Part shown: in pieces, positions 5,116 through 5,153 of the stretch
Layout: every line of letters starts with the position of its first letter
Position numbering within the stretch: the first letter of the stretch is position 1
Source: Candidatus Treponema faecavium
GTDB taxonomy: Bacteria; Spirochaetota; Spirochaetia; Treponematales; Treponemataceae
Assembly: GCA_019113455.1 (NCBI GenBank)
Contig: DXHG01000117.1
Location: 1 to 5,153, forward strand
Reading direction: 5' to 3'
Length of the DNA: 5,153 nt
The notes under the pieces: generated by a model
Told to the model about the DNA's origin: nothing
Seen by the model: only the letters and a program-made list of their open reading frames with translations
Database searches by the model: none
Translations under genes and position numbers: made by a program

Positions 5116-5153
5116 GAGTGTTCAGCCTGTGTGTCAGCCGCGGTTAATATGCG

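Noticed and set aside
5116..5153. Start of another gene at the ATG at 5149
   Set aside because: Only five bases remain, and no Shine-Dalgarno or promoter is visible before it.

Overview
The window carries four chromosomal genes: the 3' end of mutS (+), a PLP-dependent threonine-aldolase-family enzyme (-), purH (+) and an mraY-type gene (+). GC is moderate (roughly 50-55% by eye) and codon use looks uniform. Nothing in the sequence names the organism. The flavour of the PurH and MraY proteins, together with a dispersed-looking palindromic repeat of the TTTGCC/GGCAAA type, suggests a spirochaete, possibly Treponema-like. That is a tentative impression from memory, not a demonstrated assignment.

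Layout: positions 1-647 hold the C-terminal ATPase part of mismatch-repair MutS, cut by the window edge. It runs tail to tail into the aldolase gene (1702 down to 644), and the two stop codons overlap. A gene-free stretch of about 670 bp (1703-2372) follows. It contains a possible leaderless promoter for the aldolase, a short ORF-like remnant, a striking array of about eleven degenerate 15-bp palindromes spaced 22-23 bp apart, a perfect 14-bp stem-loop, and a good sigma70-type promoter for purH. purH (2373-3968) and mraY (3980-5050) are 11 bp apart, probably co-transcribed from that promoter, and followed by a strong terminator-like hairpin (5065-5115).

Functionally the genes are ordinary housekeeping: DNA mismatch repair, amino-acid cleavage, the last two steps of IMP synthesis, and the first membrane step of peptidoglycan precursor synthesis. 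The part that ordinary annotation does not explain is 1880-2182. There the palindromic units and their spacers are mirror images about position 1999, so the whole block is one ~215-bp imperfect inverted repeat built from a 22-bp periodic unit, and a terminator-like hairpin lies immediately beside it. It could be a mobile or REP/MITE-like repeat, a protein-binding array, or a structured RNA gene; the sequence alone does not decide.
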